This document shows, piece by piece, positions 1 through 8,772 of a stretch of DNA of 64,000 bases. Below the pieces are notes generated by a model that worked only from the letters and a program-made list of their open reading frames with translations, was not told the origin of the DNA and did not search any database. Position numbers and translations under genes: made by a program. Origin of the DNA: Kribbella jiaozuonensis (GTDB taxonomy: Bacteria > Actinomycetota > Actinomycetes > Propionibacteriales > Kribbellaceae); the NCBI RefSeq assembly GCF_005233875.1, contig NZ_SZPZ01000007.1:1-64000 (forward strand), in the 5' to 3' direction. The first letter of the stretch is position 1. Each line of letters starts with the position of its first letter.

Positions 1-62
1 ACCACCAACTGCACAGCCTCTGCCCGAAACTGCGCACTAAACCGCCGACGCTTCTCGGTCAT
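1..62 (-). CDS. IS3-family transposase OrfA, N-terminal fragment (partial at window edge)
   Basis: Translation from the ATG at 62 gives MTEKRRRFSAQFRAEAVQLV, the typical opening of IS3-family OrfA proteins, in which an N-terminal helix-turn-helix binds the element ends. A strong ribosome binding site, AGGAGG, lies about 8 bases upstream of the ATG. The reading frame is open to the window edge, so whether the transposase is complete cannot be judged. OrfA is normally followed by orfB, the DDE integrase part, made by frameshifting. Confidence 0.75.
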   Translation of the reverse strand, partial: MTEKRRRFSAQFRAEAVQLV

Positions 63-110
63 AAACAGATCCTCCTCGCTCCAGAGCACCTGTCCAACAA
101 CCTCGATACA
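1..110 (-). mobile_element. Left part of an IS3-family insertion sequence, cut by the window edge
   Basis: The minus strand carries the start of an IS3-type orfA transposase reading out of the window. About 48 bases upstream of its start codon the sequence begins TGTATCGAGG (minus strand, from position 110), compatible with an IS3-type terminus starting with TG. The exact end at 110 is inferred: the other terminus and the target duplication lie outside the window. The next gene inward, a response regulator, is intact, so the element seems to have landed between genes. Confidence 0.5.
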
Positions 111-128
111 CCTCAGGGGTGGGTGGGG

Positions 129-147
129 GCGCGCCGAGCGGGCGCGC
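129..147 (-). terminator. Possible terminator hairpin downstream of the response regulator gene
   Basis: GCGCGCC and GGCGCGC form a 7-bp stem with a 5-base loop, about 47 bases past the response-regulator stop and just outside the IS end. There is no clear U tract. Weak candidate. Confidence 0.3.
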
Positions 148-193
148 TGAGGAGCGGAGCGACGAAGGAAGCGGCTGTGTGGGCGGGCGGGGG

Positions 194-826
194 CTACTCG
201 TCCAGGCCGTGTTCGATGGCGTAGCGGACTAGTTCGGCTCGGTTGTGGAGTTGGAGTTTGCGGAGGGTGTTTTGGACGTGGTTCTCGACGGTGCGGTGGG
301 AGAGGACCAGGCGGGTGGCGATCTGTTTGGCGGTCAGGCCGCGGGCCACCAGGCGCAGTACTTCGGTTTCGCGGTCCGTCAACTGTGGAACATCAGGACC
401 GCCGGCACCGAGACGCCGGTACTCCCCCAGCAACAACCCGGCCAGCCCCGCGCTGAAGATCGCATCGCCCTCAGCAGTACGGCGTACCGCGTCATCGAAC
501 TCGTCCAACGACGCAGACTTCACCAGATACCCCGACGCGCCGTTCTTCACCGCCGCGAGTACGTCGTCCTGCTCCGCGCTGGCCGACAGCACCAACACCC
601 GTGTGTCAGGCAACGCCGTAGTGATCTCCCGCGTCGCGTCCACACCAGACCCGGAGCCCAGCTGCAGATCCATCACCACCACATCCGGACGGGTCGCCAG
701 CGCGATCTTCACCGCGCCGGCAACATCCGACGCAGTAGCGCACACGTCGTACCCGCGACTCCCAAGATCGCGCGCGACTCCCTCGCGCCACATCGGATGG
801 TCGTCGACGATCATCACTCTGGTCAT
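194..826 (-). CDS. NarL/LuxR-type response regulator
   Basis: Cytoplasmic two-component response regulator of about 210 aa. The receiver domain (about residues 1-120) has the acidic pair D8/D9, the phospho-acceptor D53 in VVVMDLQ and the conserved lysine in GYLVK. A C-terminal LuxR-type HTH follows (about 149-200, LTDRETEVLRLVARG ... TVENHV). The start is taken at the ATG at 826 because it overlaps the stop of the upstream kinase gene as ATGA, the usual arrangement for a coupled pair; an in-frame start 21 bases upstream would lie inside the kinase gene. The adjacent kinase is its likely partner. Target genes are unknown. Confidence 0.93.
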   Translation of the reverse strand: MTRVMIVDDHPMWREGVARDLGSRGYDVCATASDVAGAVKIALATRPDVVVMDLQLGSGSGVDATREITTALPDTRVLVLSASAEQDDVLAAVKNGASGYLVKSASLDEFDDAVRRTAEGDAIFSAGLAGLLLGEYRRLGAGGPDVPQLTDRETEVLRLVARGLTAKQIATRLVLSHRTVENHVQNTLRKLQLHNRAELVRYAIEHGLDE

Positions 827-1947
827 ACGGCTACCTTCAACTCCCACTCGGTTCCTTCGCCCGGCGCGGTTCGTACGGCGACTGTCCCGCCCAGGTCAGC
901 GATCCGCCCGCGGATCGACTGGCTGACGCCCAGGTGGCCGTCGACGCGCGCCTGCTCCAGCCGGGCAGGCGTCGTACCCAGGCCATCGTCGCGGATCGAC
1001 ACCACGACCTCCTCGCCCAGATCCTCCACAGCGACCCAGCACCGCGCGTCCGGACCAGCATGCTTCGACACGTTGCTCAGCGCTTCCTTGACCGCGGCAA
1101 CCAGTTCATCAGCCGTGGCCGCGGGCAACAGTACTTGCGCAGCCGGTACGACGACGTCCACCTTCGTCGTCGCCAACGGCAACAACAACCCACACAGATC
1201 AACGCGATCCCCGTCCGCAAGAACGGCCGGCCGCGTCGACATCAACGTGCGCAGGGCAACTTCCTGTTCGGCAGCCAAGTGAGCGAGTTCGAGCGCGTCG
1301 CCACCGATCGCAGTACCGCGGCGTTGGACCTGAGCCAGCACCTGCAGTACGCCGTCGTGGATCGAGCGACTGAGCCGCAGCCGCTCAGCCGTCGCGCTCT
1401 CCGCCGCGATCGCCGACCGCAGCCGGTCCCCCGCCCGCCGCATGGTCGACGCGGCATACCCGACGACCAGACCGGCGACCAACAACAACTGCACGTTGCT
1501 GAGGATCTTTGACGCGTTGTCGACACCGCGCAGCGACAACAACGCCAGGCTGATCGTCGCCGCGCCGAGCAGCCCGCCGTCGCGACCGCGGGAGATCGCC
1601 AGCGCGAGAACCGGGCCGGCCACCCAGACCGAGGTCAGCACCGAAGCTCCACCTCGGATGTCGATCAGCGGCTGCGCCCACAAGGTCGCGTACATGCAGC
1701 CGACCGTGATGATCAGGTCCGCGAACGCGAGCCGGGTGTTGCGGCGGCCCCACCGCCGGCTGTAGCCGAGCGACGAGATCAGCGTCCAGATTCCCATCAC
1801 GGCCAGCTGGAGCAGTGCGCCGGTGGGCCGGACGATTCCGTCCCACCGAGTCCACACACCGAAGCAGGCGAAGCCCCAGGTGATGATGCGGAACACCACC
1901 AGCGCACGCCACAGCGGCTGCAGCAGGTCTACCGTCTCGCGCTCCAC
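823..1947 (-). CDS. MacS-like sensor histidine kinase (NarL-partner type)
   Basis: Membrane sensor kinase of 374 aa starting at GTG. The N-terminal half (about residues 15-170) contains five to six hydrophobic segments with short loops and no large extracellular domain, suggesting that it senses the membrane or a small ligand. The dimerisation/phosphoacceptor region has the H-box SRSIHDGVLQVLA at about residue 195, followed by an HATPase_c domain with N-box EALSNVSKHAG and G-box DDGLG. This layout matches the small HisKA_3-type kinases paired with LuxR-type regulators, and its stop overlaps the regulator gene by 4 bases. The signal is unknown. Confidence 0.9.
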   Translation of the reverse strand: MERETVDLLQPLWRALVVFRIITWGFACFGVWTRWDGIVRPTGALLQLAVMGIWTLISSLGYSRRWGRRNTRLAFADLIITVGCMYATLWAQPLIDIRGGASVLTSVWVAGPVLALAISRGRDGGLLGAATISLALLSLRGVDNASKILSNVQLLLVAGLVVGYAASTMRRAGDRLRSAIAAESATAERLRLSRSIHDGVLQVLAQVQRRGTAIGGDALELAHLAAEQEVALRTLMSTRPAVLADGDRVDLCGLLLPLATTKVDVVVPAAQVLLPAATADELVAAVKEALSNVSKHAGPDARCWVAVEDLGEEVVVSIRDDGLGTTPARLEQARVDGHLGVSQSIRGRIADLGGTVAVRTAPGEGTEWELKVAV

Positions 1948-2138
1948 GCGGCACAGTCTGCCAAGGACGGCGGCCCAGCTGCCTGAGCCGTTCTACTCAG
2001 GGTGTGCAGGTTTCCCCGCACCTTCACAGGTTTTCCTCAGGATCTGCTTCAGCTGAGCGGATTTTCCCCGTACTCTCGCGCAAAACACGCTCGGGGGAGC
2101 TTCGATCACACTGTGTAACCAAGACACGGAGGGGAATC

Positions 2139-4514
2139 GTGCGCAAGCTACCCGCCGGGCTCTTCAGCCTGGCTTTGGCGGCGACGACCGGGCTCGGCTT
2201 GGCCGCTGCCTCGGCCACCAACGCCGCCACACCGCCCAAGCAAGGGTCGGCGCCGATCGCCAGCGAGGCCGCGCCGGCGCCGGACGAGTTGTCCAGCCCG
2301 CTCGAGGACAAGCGTCGCGAGCTGCGGCAGGAGGCCCTGACCCAGGTCATCAACGGACAGGCCACGCCGGAGCAGCGCAACGGCAGCACTGTCGTCAAGG
2401 TCGGCACCAAGGCCGCGGGTGCCAAGGGCACCAAGAACGCCAAGGGCAAGGTCGACCAGTACGTCGAGCTCGGCCGGGAGAAGACCGACCGGATCTTCGT
2501 CGTACTCGCGGAGTTCGGCAACGAGCGCGACCCGAAGTACCCGGACCAGGACACGTCACCGGCGTTCCCGGGCCCGGCCCGCTTCGACGGACCGCTGCAC
2601 AACCAGATCCCGCAGCCGGACCGCTCGGTCGACAACTCGACCGTCTGGCAGGCCGACTACAGCCAGAAGCACTTCCAGGACCTGTACTTCGGCAACGGCA
2701 ACTCGGTGAAGAAGTACTACGAGAAGCAGTCGTCCGGCCGGTACTCCGTGTCCGGCGAGGTCACCGACTGGGTCAAGGTCAAGTACAACGAGGCGCGGTA
2801 CGGCCGCTCGAACGGCTACCCGTGCACCGGCAACGTCTGCAACAACACCTGGAACCTGATCCAGGACGCGGTCAACCAGTGGGTCACCGACCAGGAGGCC
2901 AAGGGCCGGACCAAGGCGCAGATCACCGCGGACCTGAAGTCGTTCGACCAGTGGGACCGCTACGACTACGACGGTGACGGCAACTTCAACGAGCCGGACG
3001 GCTACATCGACCACTTCCAGATCGTGCACGCCGGCGGCGACCAGGCCGACGGCGACCCGTGGCAGGGCGAGGACGCGATCTGGTCGCACCGCTGGTTCGC
3101 CGGCTTCCCGGGCGGCCCGGCCACGAACCCGAACGGCGGCGCGCAGATCGGTGACACCGGCATGTACGTCGGTGACTACACGATCCAGCCGGAGAACGGC
3201 GGTATCAGCGTCTTCGCGCACGAGTACGGTCACGACCTCGGTCTGCCGGACGAGTACGACACGTCGGGTGCAGCCGTCGAGAACGGCGTGAACTGGTGGA
3301 CGATCATGTCCCAGAGCCGCGTCAGCAAGCCCAGCGACGGCGGTATCGGCGAGCAGGCGGCCGACTTCAACGCGTGGGACAAGCTGCAGCTCGGCTGGCT
3401 GGACTACGAGATCGTGACCGCCGGCCAGAACCGCACCGTCGACCTCGGCCCGCACGAGTACAACTCGAAGAAGGCCCAGGGCCTGGTGGTGACGCTGCCG
3501 AAGAAGCAGGTCGAGCATCAACTCGTCCAGCCGAGCGCCGGTACGAAGGACTGGTGGAGCGGTCAGGGCAACAACTTCACGCACACGATGAGCCGGCAGG
3601 TCACGCTCCCGGCCGGTCAGCCCGCGAGCCTCACGTTCCAGGCCAACTGGGACATCGAGGACTGCGGTACGACGGCGTGTGACTACGCGTACGTCGACGT
3701 GAACGACGGCGCCGGCTTCAAGACGATCCAGGGCAACATCACCAAGGCCGCCGAGGGCAACGGGATCGACGGCAAGAGCGCCGGCTGGGTCCCGGCGACG
3801 TTCGACCTGTCGTCGTACGCCGGTAAGACGATCACGCTGCAGTTCCGGTACGCCACCGACCCGGCGGCCGGCGGGATCGGCTTCTTCGCCGACGACATCA
3901 AGGTGACGTCGGGCTCGACCACGGTGGTGAACTCCGGCGCGGAGACGTCGCCCGACGGCTGGACGCTCAACGGGTTCAGCGCGGTCGGTTCGTCGTACAC
4001 GAGCCAGCACGACAACTACTACCTGGCGTCGAACATCAACTACGTCGACTACGACAAGAACCTGCAGACGGGCCCGTACAACTTCGGTTGGGCGAGCACG
4101 CTGGCCGACAAGGTCGAGCACTTCCCGTACCAGGACGGTCTGCTGATCTGGTACTGGGACACCTCGCAGGAGGACAACAACACCAACGAACACCCGGGTG
4201 AGGGTCTGATCCTGCCGATCGACTCGCACCCGACGCCGATCAACCGTCTCGACGGCCAGATCTGGCGCCCGCGGGTCGCGGCGTACGACGCGCCGTTCAG
4301 CCTGGAGAAGGCCGACTCGTTCAGCCTGCACATCAACGGGCAGTCGAGCTACATCCGTGGTCAGAACGCCGTCCCGACGTTCAACGACAGCAAGTCGTAC
4401 TGGACCGCGGACCAGCCGACGAGCAGCGTCAAGGTCCCGAACAACGGGGTCAACATCAAGGTCGTTTCGAAGAACGGCACCTCGCTGAAGGTCCAGGTCT
4501 CGAAGCGCAAGTAA
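2139..4514 (+). CDS. Secreted M6-family (immune inhibitor A-like) zinc metalloprotease
   Basis: Large exported protease of about 791 aa. The GTG at 2139 is chosen over an upstream in-frame ATG at 2004 because it is preceded by GGAGGGG and starts a clean signal peptide (VRKLPAGLFSLALAATTGLG, cleavage near ASATNA). A basic, lysine-rich propeptide-like stretch follows. The catalytic motif HEYGHDLGLPD sits at about residues 361-371 (H361, E362, H365), as in InhA/PrtV-type M6 proteases. The C-terminal half contains a carbohydrate-binding-like beta-sandwich (around residues 470-630) and a final adhesive domain. Expected role: extracellular protein degradation. It is monocistronic, with its own terminator. 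Confidence 0.93.
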   Translation: MRKLPAGLFSLALAATTGLGLAAASATNAATPPKQGSAPIASEAAPAPDELSSPLEDKRRELRQEALTQVINGQATPEQRNGSTVVKVGTKAAGAKGTKNAKGKVDQYVELGREKTDRIFVVLAEFGNERDPKYPDQDTSPAFPGPARFDGPLHNQIPQPDRSVDNSTVWQADYSQKHFQDLYFGNGNSVKKYYEKQSSGRYSVSGEVTDWVKVKYNEARYGRSNGYPCTGNVCNNTWNLIQDAVNQWVTDQEAKGRTKAQITADLKSFDQWDRYDYDGDGNFNEPDGYIDHFQIVHAGGDQADGDPWQGEDAIWSHRWFAGFPGGPATNPNGGAQIGDTGMYVGDYTIQPENGGISVFAHEYGHDLGLPDEYDTSGAAVENGVNWWTIMSQSRVSKPSDGGIGEQAADFNAWDKLQLGWLDYEIVTAGQNRTVDLGPHEYNSKKAQGLVVTLPKKQVEHQLVQPSAGTKDWWSGQGNNFTHTMSRQVTLPAGQPASLTFQANWDIEDCGTTACDYAYVDVNDGAGFKTIQGNITKAAEGNGIDGKSAGWVPATFDLSSYAGKTITLQFRYATDPAAGGIGFFADDIKVTSGSTTVVNSGAETSPDGWTLNGFSAVGSSYTSQHDNYYLASNINYVDYDKNLQTGPYNFGWASTLADKVEHFPYQDGLLIWYWDTSQEDNNTNEHPGEGLILPIDSHPTPINRLDGQIWRPRVAAYDAPFSLEKADSFSLHINGQSSYIRGQNAVPTFNDSKSYWTADQPTSSVKVPNNGVNIKVVSKNGTSLKVQVSKRK

Positions 4515-4524
4515 CACAACGCAG

Positions 4525-4558
4525 AACGGCCCCCGGAGGAGTCTCCGGGGGCCGTTCT
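4525..4558. terminator. Bidirectional terminator between the M6 protease gene and hflX
   Basis: A perfect 15-bp inverted repeat, GAACGGCCCCCGGAG and its complement, encloses a 4-base loop and is followed by TTCG. It begins 10 bases after the protease stop and ends 7 bases before the hflX stop, so it can serve both convergent genes. Confidence 0.9.
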
Positions 4559-4565
4559 TCGTAGA

Positions 4566-6047
4566 TCAGGCTGTTGCGTACGGCGTCAGGTCGCCGGCGA
4601 GGGCCGGGTGGACCCGGGCCGTCACGCGGGTGCCTTCAGCGGTGTGCTCGAGCTGCTCGACCGAGCCCTCGGAGTGGATCCGGGAGACCAGGTCGCCGCG
4701 GTCGTACGGCAGCAGGACGTCGAGGGCGACGTGCGGCTGCGGCAACCCGCCTTCGATCAGTTCGCGGAGCTTGTCCATGCCTTCGCCGGTGCGGGCCGAC
4801 ACCACGATCGCGTGCGGCTCGCGGTGCAGGATCGGTGCCAGCGCCATCGGATCGGCCAGGTCGGCCTTGTTGATCACGATGATCTCCGGTACGTCGCCCG
4901 CCTTGATCTCGGCCAGTACCTCGCGCACGGCCTGGATCTGCGCCAGCGGGTCGGGGTGCGAACCGTCGACCACGTGCAGCAACAGGTCCGCGTCCGCGAC
5001 CTCCTCCAGCGTCGAGCGGAACGCCTCGACGATGTCGTGCGGCAGGTGCCGGACGAACCCGACGGTGTCGGTCAGCGTGTACACGCGCCCGTCCGAGGCC
5101 GTCGTACGACGGGTGGTCGGGTCCAGCGTCGCGAACAGCGCGTCCTCGACCAGCACGCCCGCGCCGGTGATCTTGTTCAGTAGCGAGGACTTGCCGGCGT
5201 TGGTGTAACCAGCGATCGCGACCGACGGGACCAGGTTGCGACGACGCTCCTGGCGCAGGGTCGAACGCTTGCCCTTGAGGCTCTTCAGGTCGCGGCGCAG
5301 CTTGGCGATCTTGGTGTTGATCCGGCGCCGGTCGGTCTCGATCTTGGTTTCACCGGGACCACGGCCACCGATACCGCCACCGGCCGCGCCGACGCGTCCA
5401 CCGGCCTGGCGGGACAGGTTGCCACCCCAACCACGCAGGCGCTGCTTCATGTACTGCAGCTGCGCCAGCTCGACCTGGGCTTTGCCTTCCTTGCTCTTCG
5501 CGTGCTGCGCGAAGATGTCCAGGATCAGCGCGGTCCGGTCGACCACCTTGACCTTGAGCTTGTCCTCCAGGTTGCGCAGCTGCGCGGGAGCCAGCTCACC
5601 GTCGGCGATCACCGTGTCCGCGCCGAGCGACGCGACCAGGTTGCGCAGGTCGGACACCTTGCCGGAGCCGATGAATGTCGCGGGATCCGGCTTCTTCCGC
5701 CGCTGGATCACGCCGTCGAGCACCTCGGAACCGGCGGTCTCGGCGAGCAGCTTCAGCTCGGCCAGCGAGTTCTCCGCGTCCTCGGCGCTGCCCTCGGTCC
5801 AGACGCCGACCAGCAGCACCCGCTCGAGCAGCAGCTTGCGGTACTCGACCTCGCTGATGTCGGTCAGCTCGGTGGACATCCCGACCACGCGGCGAAGCGC
5901 TTGGCGCTCCTCCAGGTCGAGGCCCTCGGTGCTCAGTTCGTGGTCATACTCATCGTGACCCGACAACGAATCGCCGGAGTCCTCGCCCTCGATGAGGTCA
6001 AGTTCGACGTCGGTGGTCTCGTCGTATGCGTGTGAATGGGTCGTCAT
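4566..6047 (-). CDS. hflX: GTPase HflX (ribosome-associated)
   Basis: 493-aa GTPase that binds the large ribosomal subunit and rescues or splits stalled ribosomes under stress, as known for the family. The N-terminal HflX domain spans about residues 75-270, with the glycine-rich linker GGRGPGETK near 228-235. The G domain begins with G1 GYTNAGKSS at about 280-288, followed by DTVGF (G3) and NKADL (G4). The first 50 residues are acidic and unusual for the core family, as often seen in actinobacteria. It is the last member of the dispersed miaB-miaA-dapF-hflX block. GGAAGG lies just upstream of the ATG. Confidence 0.96.
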   Translation of the reverse strand: MTTHSHAYDETTDVELDLIEGEDSGDSLSGHDEYDHELSTEGLDLEERQALRRVVGMSTELTDISEVEYRKLLLERVLLVGVWTEGSAEDAENSLAELKLLAETAGSEVLDGVIQRRKKPDPATFIGSGKVSDLRNLVASLGADTVIADGELAPAQLRNLEDKLKVKVVDRTALILDIFAQHAKSKEGKAQVELAQLQYMKQRLRGWGGNLSRQAGGRVGAAGGGIGGRGPGETKIETDRRRINTKIAKLRRDLKSLKGKRSTLRQERRRNLVPSVAIAGYTNAGKSSLLNKITGAGVLVEDALFATLDPTTRRTTASDGRVYTLTDTVGFVRHLPHDIVEAFRSTLEEVADADLLLHVVDGSHPDPLAQIQAVREVLAEIKAGDVPEIIVINKADLADPMALAPILHREPHAIVVSARTGEGMDKLRELIEGGLPQPHVALDVLLPYDRGDLVSRIHSEGSVEQLEHTAEGTRVTARVHPALAGDLTPYATA

Positions 6048-6130
6048 ATACCTTCCATGGTGGCACGGGCCTCCAGTAGAGGCGACCCGTTTTACCTACG
6101 TCAACGCCCCACGCAGTACCGAGATTCCCC

Positions 6131-6973
6131 TCAGGCGGGCAGCCAGGCCCGATCGAAGTCCCCGCGAGCGTGCAGAACGGCCGGTCCGGTCAGCTCCAGA
6201 TGGTTGTCGGCACGCCACGTCACGCTCACTTCACCGCCCGGTACGCCGACGCGGTACGTCACCGGGAGCTCGTCACGGGCCTGACGCGCCGCGGCGACCG
6301 TGACGGCGCACGTGCCGGTGCCGCAGGACCGCGTCTCCCCCGATCCACGCTCATGGACCCGCATCTGGACGTCGTGCGCATCCCGGCGTACGACGAATTC
6401 CACGTTCACGCCGTGGGGAAAGGCCGAGGTGGGCGACCAGGTCGGCTGGTCGCAGAGGTTGCCGGGCTCGTCCAAGTTGTCGACGAACGCGACCGCGTGC
6501 GGATTGCCCATATCGACATGTACTGCGGGCCACTGATGACCGTTGGTCTCGACCACGATCCCGGCCGGACCCGGCAGCGTCGGCTCGCCCATGTCGACGG
6601 TCAGCGTGCCGTCGTCGTTCTGCGCGACGGCCTTGATCCCGGCGCGGGTGCCGACACGGACGGGCTTGTCGTCGATCAGGCCCGCGTCCGCGAGGTACTT
6701 CACGAAGACACGGACGCCGTTCCCGCACATCTCCGCGATCGAACCGTCCGCATTCCGGTAGTCCATGAACCAGTCGCCGCCGTCCTCGACGTACGACTGC
6801 TTGTCGCCCTGGATCACCCGCAGTACGCCGTCCGCGCCGAGGCCGGCGTGGCGGTCGCAGAGGAACCGGACCAGGCCGGCTTCCAGCTCGCCGTGCACCG
6901 AACCGTCGGGATCGGGCAGGATCACGAAGTCGTTCTCCGTACCATGACCCTTCAACCAGGGAAACGTGCTCAT
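6131..6973 (-). CDS. dapF: Diaminopimelate epimerase
   Basis: 280-aa enzyme interconverting LL- and meso-diaminopimelate in lysine and peptidoglycan biosynthesis. The start is placed at the ATG at 6973, giving MSTFPWLKGHGTENDFV, which aligns with the usual DapF N-terminus; longer readings upstream are not DapF-like. Both catalytic cysteines are present, in EMCGNGVR (about residue 84) and RSCGTGTCA (about residue 219). There is no Shine-Dalgarno sequence before the start, and a divergent gene begins only 15 bases away, so dapF may be leaderless or transcribed from within that neighbour. hflX follows 83 bases downstream. Confidence 0.95.
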   Translation of the reverse strand: MSTFPWLKGHGTENDFVILPDPDGSVHGELEAGLVRFLCDRHAGLGADGVLRVIQGDKQSYVEDGGDWFMDYRNADGSIAEMCGNGVRVFVKYLADAGLIDDKPVRVGTRAGIKAVAQNDDGTLTVDMGEPTLPGPAGIVVETNGHQWPAVHVDMGNPHAVAFVDNLDEPGNLCDQPTWSPTSAFPHGVNVEFVVRRDAHDVQMRVHERGSGETRSCGTGTCAVTVAAARQARDELPVTYRVGVPGGEVSVTWRADNHLELTGPAVLHARGDFDRAWLPA

Positions 6974-6988
6974 GAAGGAGATCGTACG

Positions 6989-7240
6989 GTGCAGCTCGCC
7001 TACTTCTGGGAGCAGGAGGACGCGGAGGCCGTCGCCGAACTGCTGGACGGCGAGGTACGGCGCGGGCGGTTCCACGGTGAGGACGACGACGAGGATCACC
7101 CATGGGTCGTCGAGCTGACGGGTGGTCAGGACGTCGAGCGGGTAGTGGCCGAGCACGACGGCTGGCTCGAGACTTCGGCGGACGCTCCGGGCGGCGCCCC
7201 GCTGCCGTTGCCCCAGGAACCGAAGCGCTTCAAGAAGTAA
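6989..7240 (+). CDS. Small conserved-type acidic protein of unknown function
   Basis: 83-aa protein from the GTG at 6989, preceded by GAAGGAGA at a spacing of 7-8. The sequence starts VQLAYFWEQEDAEAVAELLD and ends in a basic tail PKRFKK. It is strongly acidic in the middle (GEDDDEDHPW) and has no membrane segment or motif that I recognise. It is divergent from dapF with 15 bases between the starts, and its stop overlaps the 3' end of the D-aminoacylase gene by 11 bases. It reads like a short folded regulator or enzyme accessory, but no function can be assigned. Confidence 0.7.
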   Translation: MQLAYFWEQEDAEAVAELLDGEVRRGRFHGEDDDEDHPWVVELTGGQDVERVVAEHDGWLETSADAPGGAPLPLPQEPKRFKK

Positions 7241-8768
7241 TGACTCGGCCGGGGCGATGGCCGGTCGGCTTGCTGTTGGACAGGGCGGGTTGGCCCGCGA
7301 CCAGCACGTGTTCGACGCCGACGGACAGCTGCCAGGGGTCGTCGTACGTCGACTTGTCGGCGATCGTGGTCGGGTTGAGGACGACCAGGTCGGCGATCGC
7401 ACCGGGTTTGATCGTGCCGCGGTCGTCGAGGCCGAGCCTGGAGGCGGGCAGCGAGGTCATTCGGCGGACGGCTTCGGCGATGGAGAAGATGCTGAGATCG
7501 CGGGCGTAGTGGCCGAGGACCCGGGGGAAGGTGCCGAAGTTGCGAGGATGGGGGTGGCCGGGGCCGGTTGCGTCCATGATCCAGCCGTCGCTGGCGATCG
7601 CCGTACGCGGGTGTTGCAGGACGGTGATGACGTCGTCCTCGCTGATCGCGTGGTTGACCACGCTGACGGCGGCCTGGTGGTTCTCGAGGATGCGGAGGAC
7701 GATCTCGGCGGCGTCGACGCCGTCGCGCCGGGCGATCTCGGTGAGGCTGAGGCCGCGGCTGTCCTCGTAGCGGCCGGGTGGCAGGGACGCGATGACGACC
7801 GAGTCCGGCGACAGCAGTTTGTCGGAGCGCAAGGCCTCGGCGATCCGCTTGCGTTCGGTCGGGTCTGCGAGGCGTTCGAGGAGCGCGCCGTCCGCCAAAG
7901 CCCAGGTGGGCAGGCGGGTCGTCAGGGTCGTGCTGGTGGCGGTGTACGGGAACGCGTCCCAGCCGACATCGAGATCAGTCTGGTCGAGGAGTTCCAGCGC
8001 CTCGGAGACCAGGCCGTGGTTCGCCTTGCCGACTGCCTTCAGATGGGAGATGTCGAGGCGCGCACCACCGGCGCGGGCGGCTGACATCGCCTCGTCCAGC
8101 GCGGCGAGCAGGCCGGCGCCTTCGTTGCGGATGTGGGTCGAGTAGAGCAGGTCGCACTCGGCCGCGGTGGCGACGAGCGCAGCGACCTCCTCCGGCGAGG
8201 CGTAGGCGCCCGGCGCGTAGATCAGCCCGGTCGAGAAGCCGACCGCCCCCTGGTCGGCAGCTGCTCGGAGCAGGTCCTGCATCTGCCGGAGTTCGTCGGT
8301 TGAAGGCGCCCGGCGTGCGTTGCCCATCACCGCGATCCGCAGCGTGCAATGACCGACCTGAAGCGCCAGGTTCACCGCTGGTTCCAACGTTGCAGCGAAG
8401 CCGGCCAGATCGTTCCAGGACCAGTCGTGCTTCGCCCCGAGGAACGCCGTACCCGCCTGCAACGTCGCCAGGTCGGTGATCGGGTACGGCGACCAGCCGC
8501 AGTTGCCGGCCACCAGCGTCGTCACGCCCTGCGCGAGCTGGGACTCGGCGGCCGGACTTGTGCGCAGACTGAAATCCGCATGTGAGTGAAGATCGATGAA
8601 TCCCGGTGCGACAATGTTGCCTGTGGCATCGATACCTTCGGCTCCGGACGGCACGGCATCAGGTGGCAGCACCGCGGTGATGCGGTCGTCCTCGACCAGT
8701 ACGGTCCCGGGCGTCGGTTCGGCACCGGTCCCGTCGGCGATCAGACCGCCGGTGATTGCCACCCGCAT
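7230..8768 (-). CDS. D-aminoacylase / N-acyl-D-amino-acid deacylase family amidohydrolase
   Basis: 512-aa metal-dependent amidohydrolase. The small beta-sandwich domain at both termini brackets a TIM barrel. Metal motifs: GFIDLHSHADF near residue 60, the family cysteine in VAGNCGWSP near residue 93, and later histidines in STHIRNEG and LDISHLKAVGK. The family hydrolyses N-acyl-D-amino acids to D-amino acids, or related D-aminoacyl compounds. It lies 4 bases downstream of the racemase gene and is the last gene of a four-gene overlapping operon, which supports a role in processing N-acylated amino acids. Confidence 0.88.
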   Translation of the reverse strand: MRVAITGGLIADGTGAEPTPGTVLVEDDRITAVLPPDAVPSGAEGIDATGNIVAPGFIDLHSHADFSLRTSPAAESQLAQGVTTLVAGNCGWSPYPITDLATLQAGTAFLGAKHDWSWNDLAGFAATLEPAVNLALQVGHCTLRIAVMGNARRAPSTDELRQMQDLLRAAADQGAVGFSTGLIYAPGAYASPEEVAALVATAAECDLLYSTHIRNEGAGLLAALDEAMSAARAGGARLDISHLKAVGKANHGLVSEALELLDQTDLDVGWDAFPYTATSTTLTTRLPTWALADGALLERLADPTERKRIAEALRSDKLLSPDSVVIASLPPGRYEDSRGLSLTEIARRDGVDAAEIVLRILENHQAAVSVVNHAISEDDVITVLQHPRTAIASDGWIMDATGPGHPHPRNFGTFPRVLGHYARDLSIFSIAEAVRRMTSLPASRLGLDDRGTIKPGAIADLVVLNPTTIADKSTYDDPWQLSVGVEHVLVAGQPALSNSKPTGHRPGRVITS

Positions 8769-8772
8769 CGAA

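Noticed and set aside
2556..4517. A 653-codon open frame antisense to the M6 protease gene
   Set aside because: High-GC codon bias leaves long antisense frames open. The translation is low-complexity (Arg/Val/Asp) and the plus strand encodes a clear protease.
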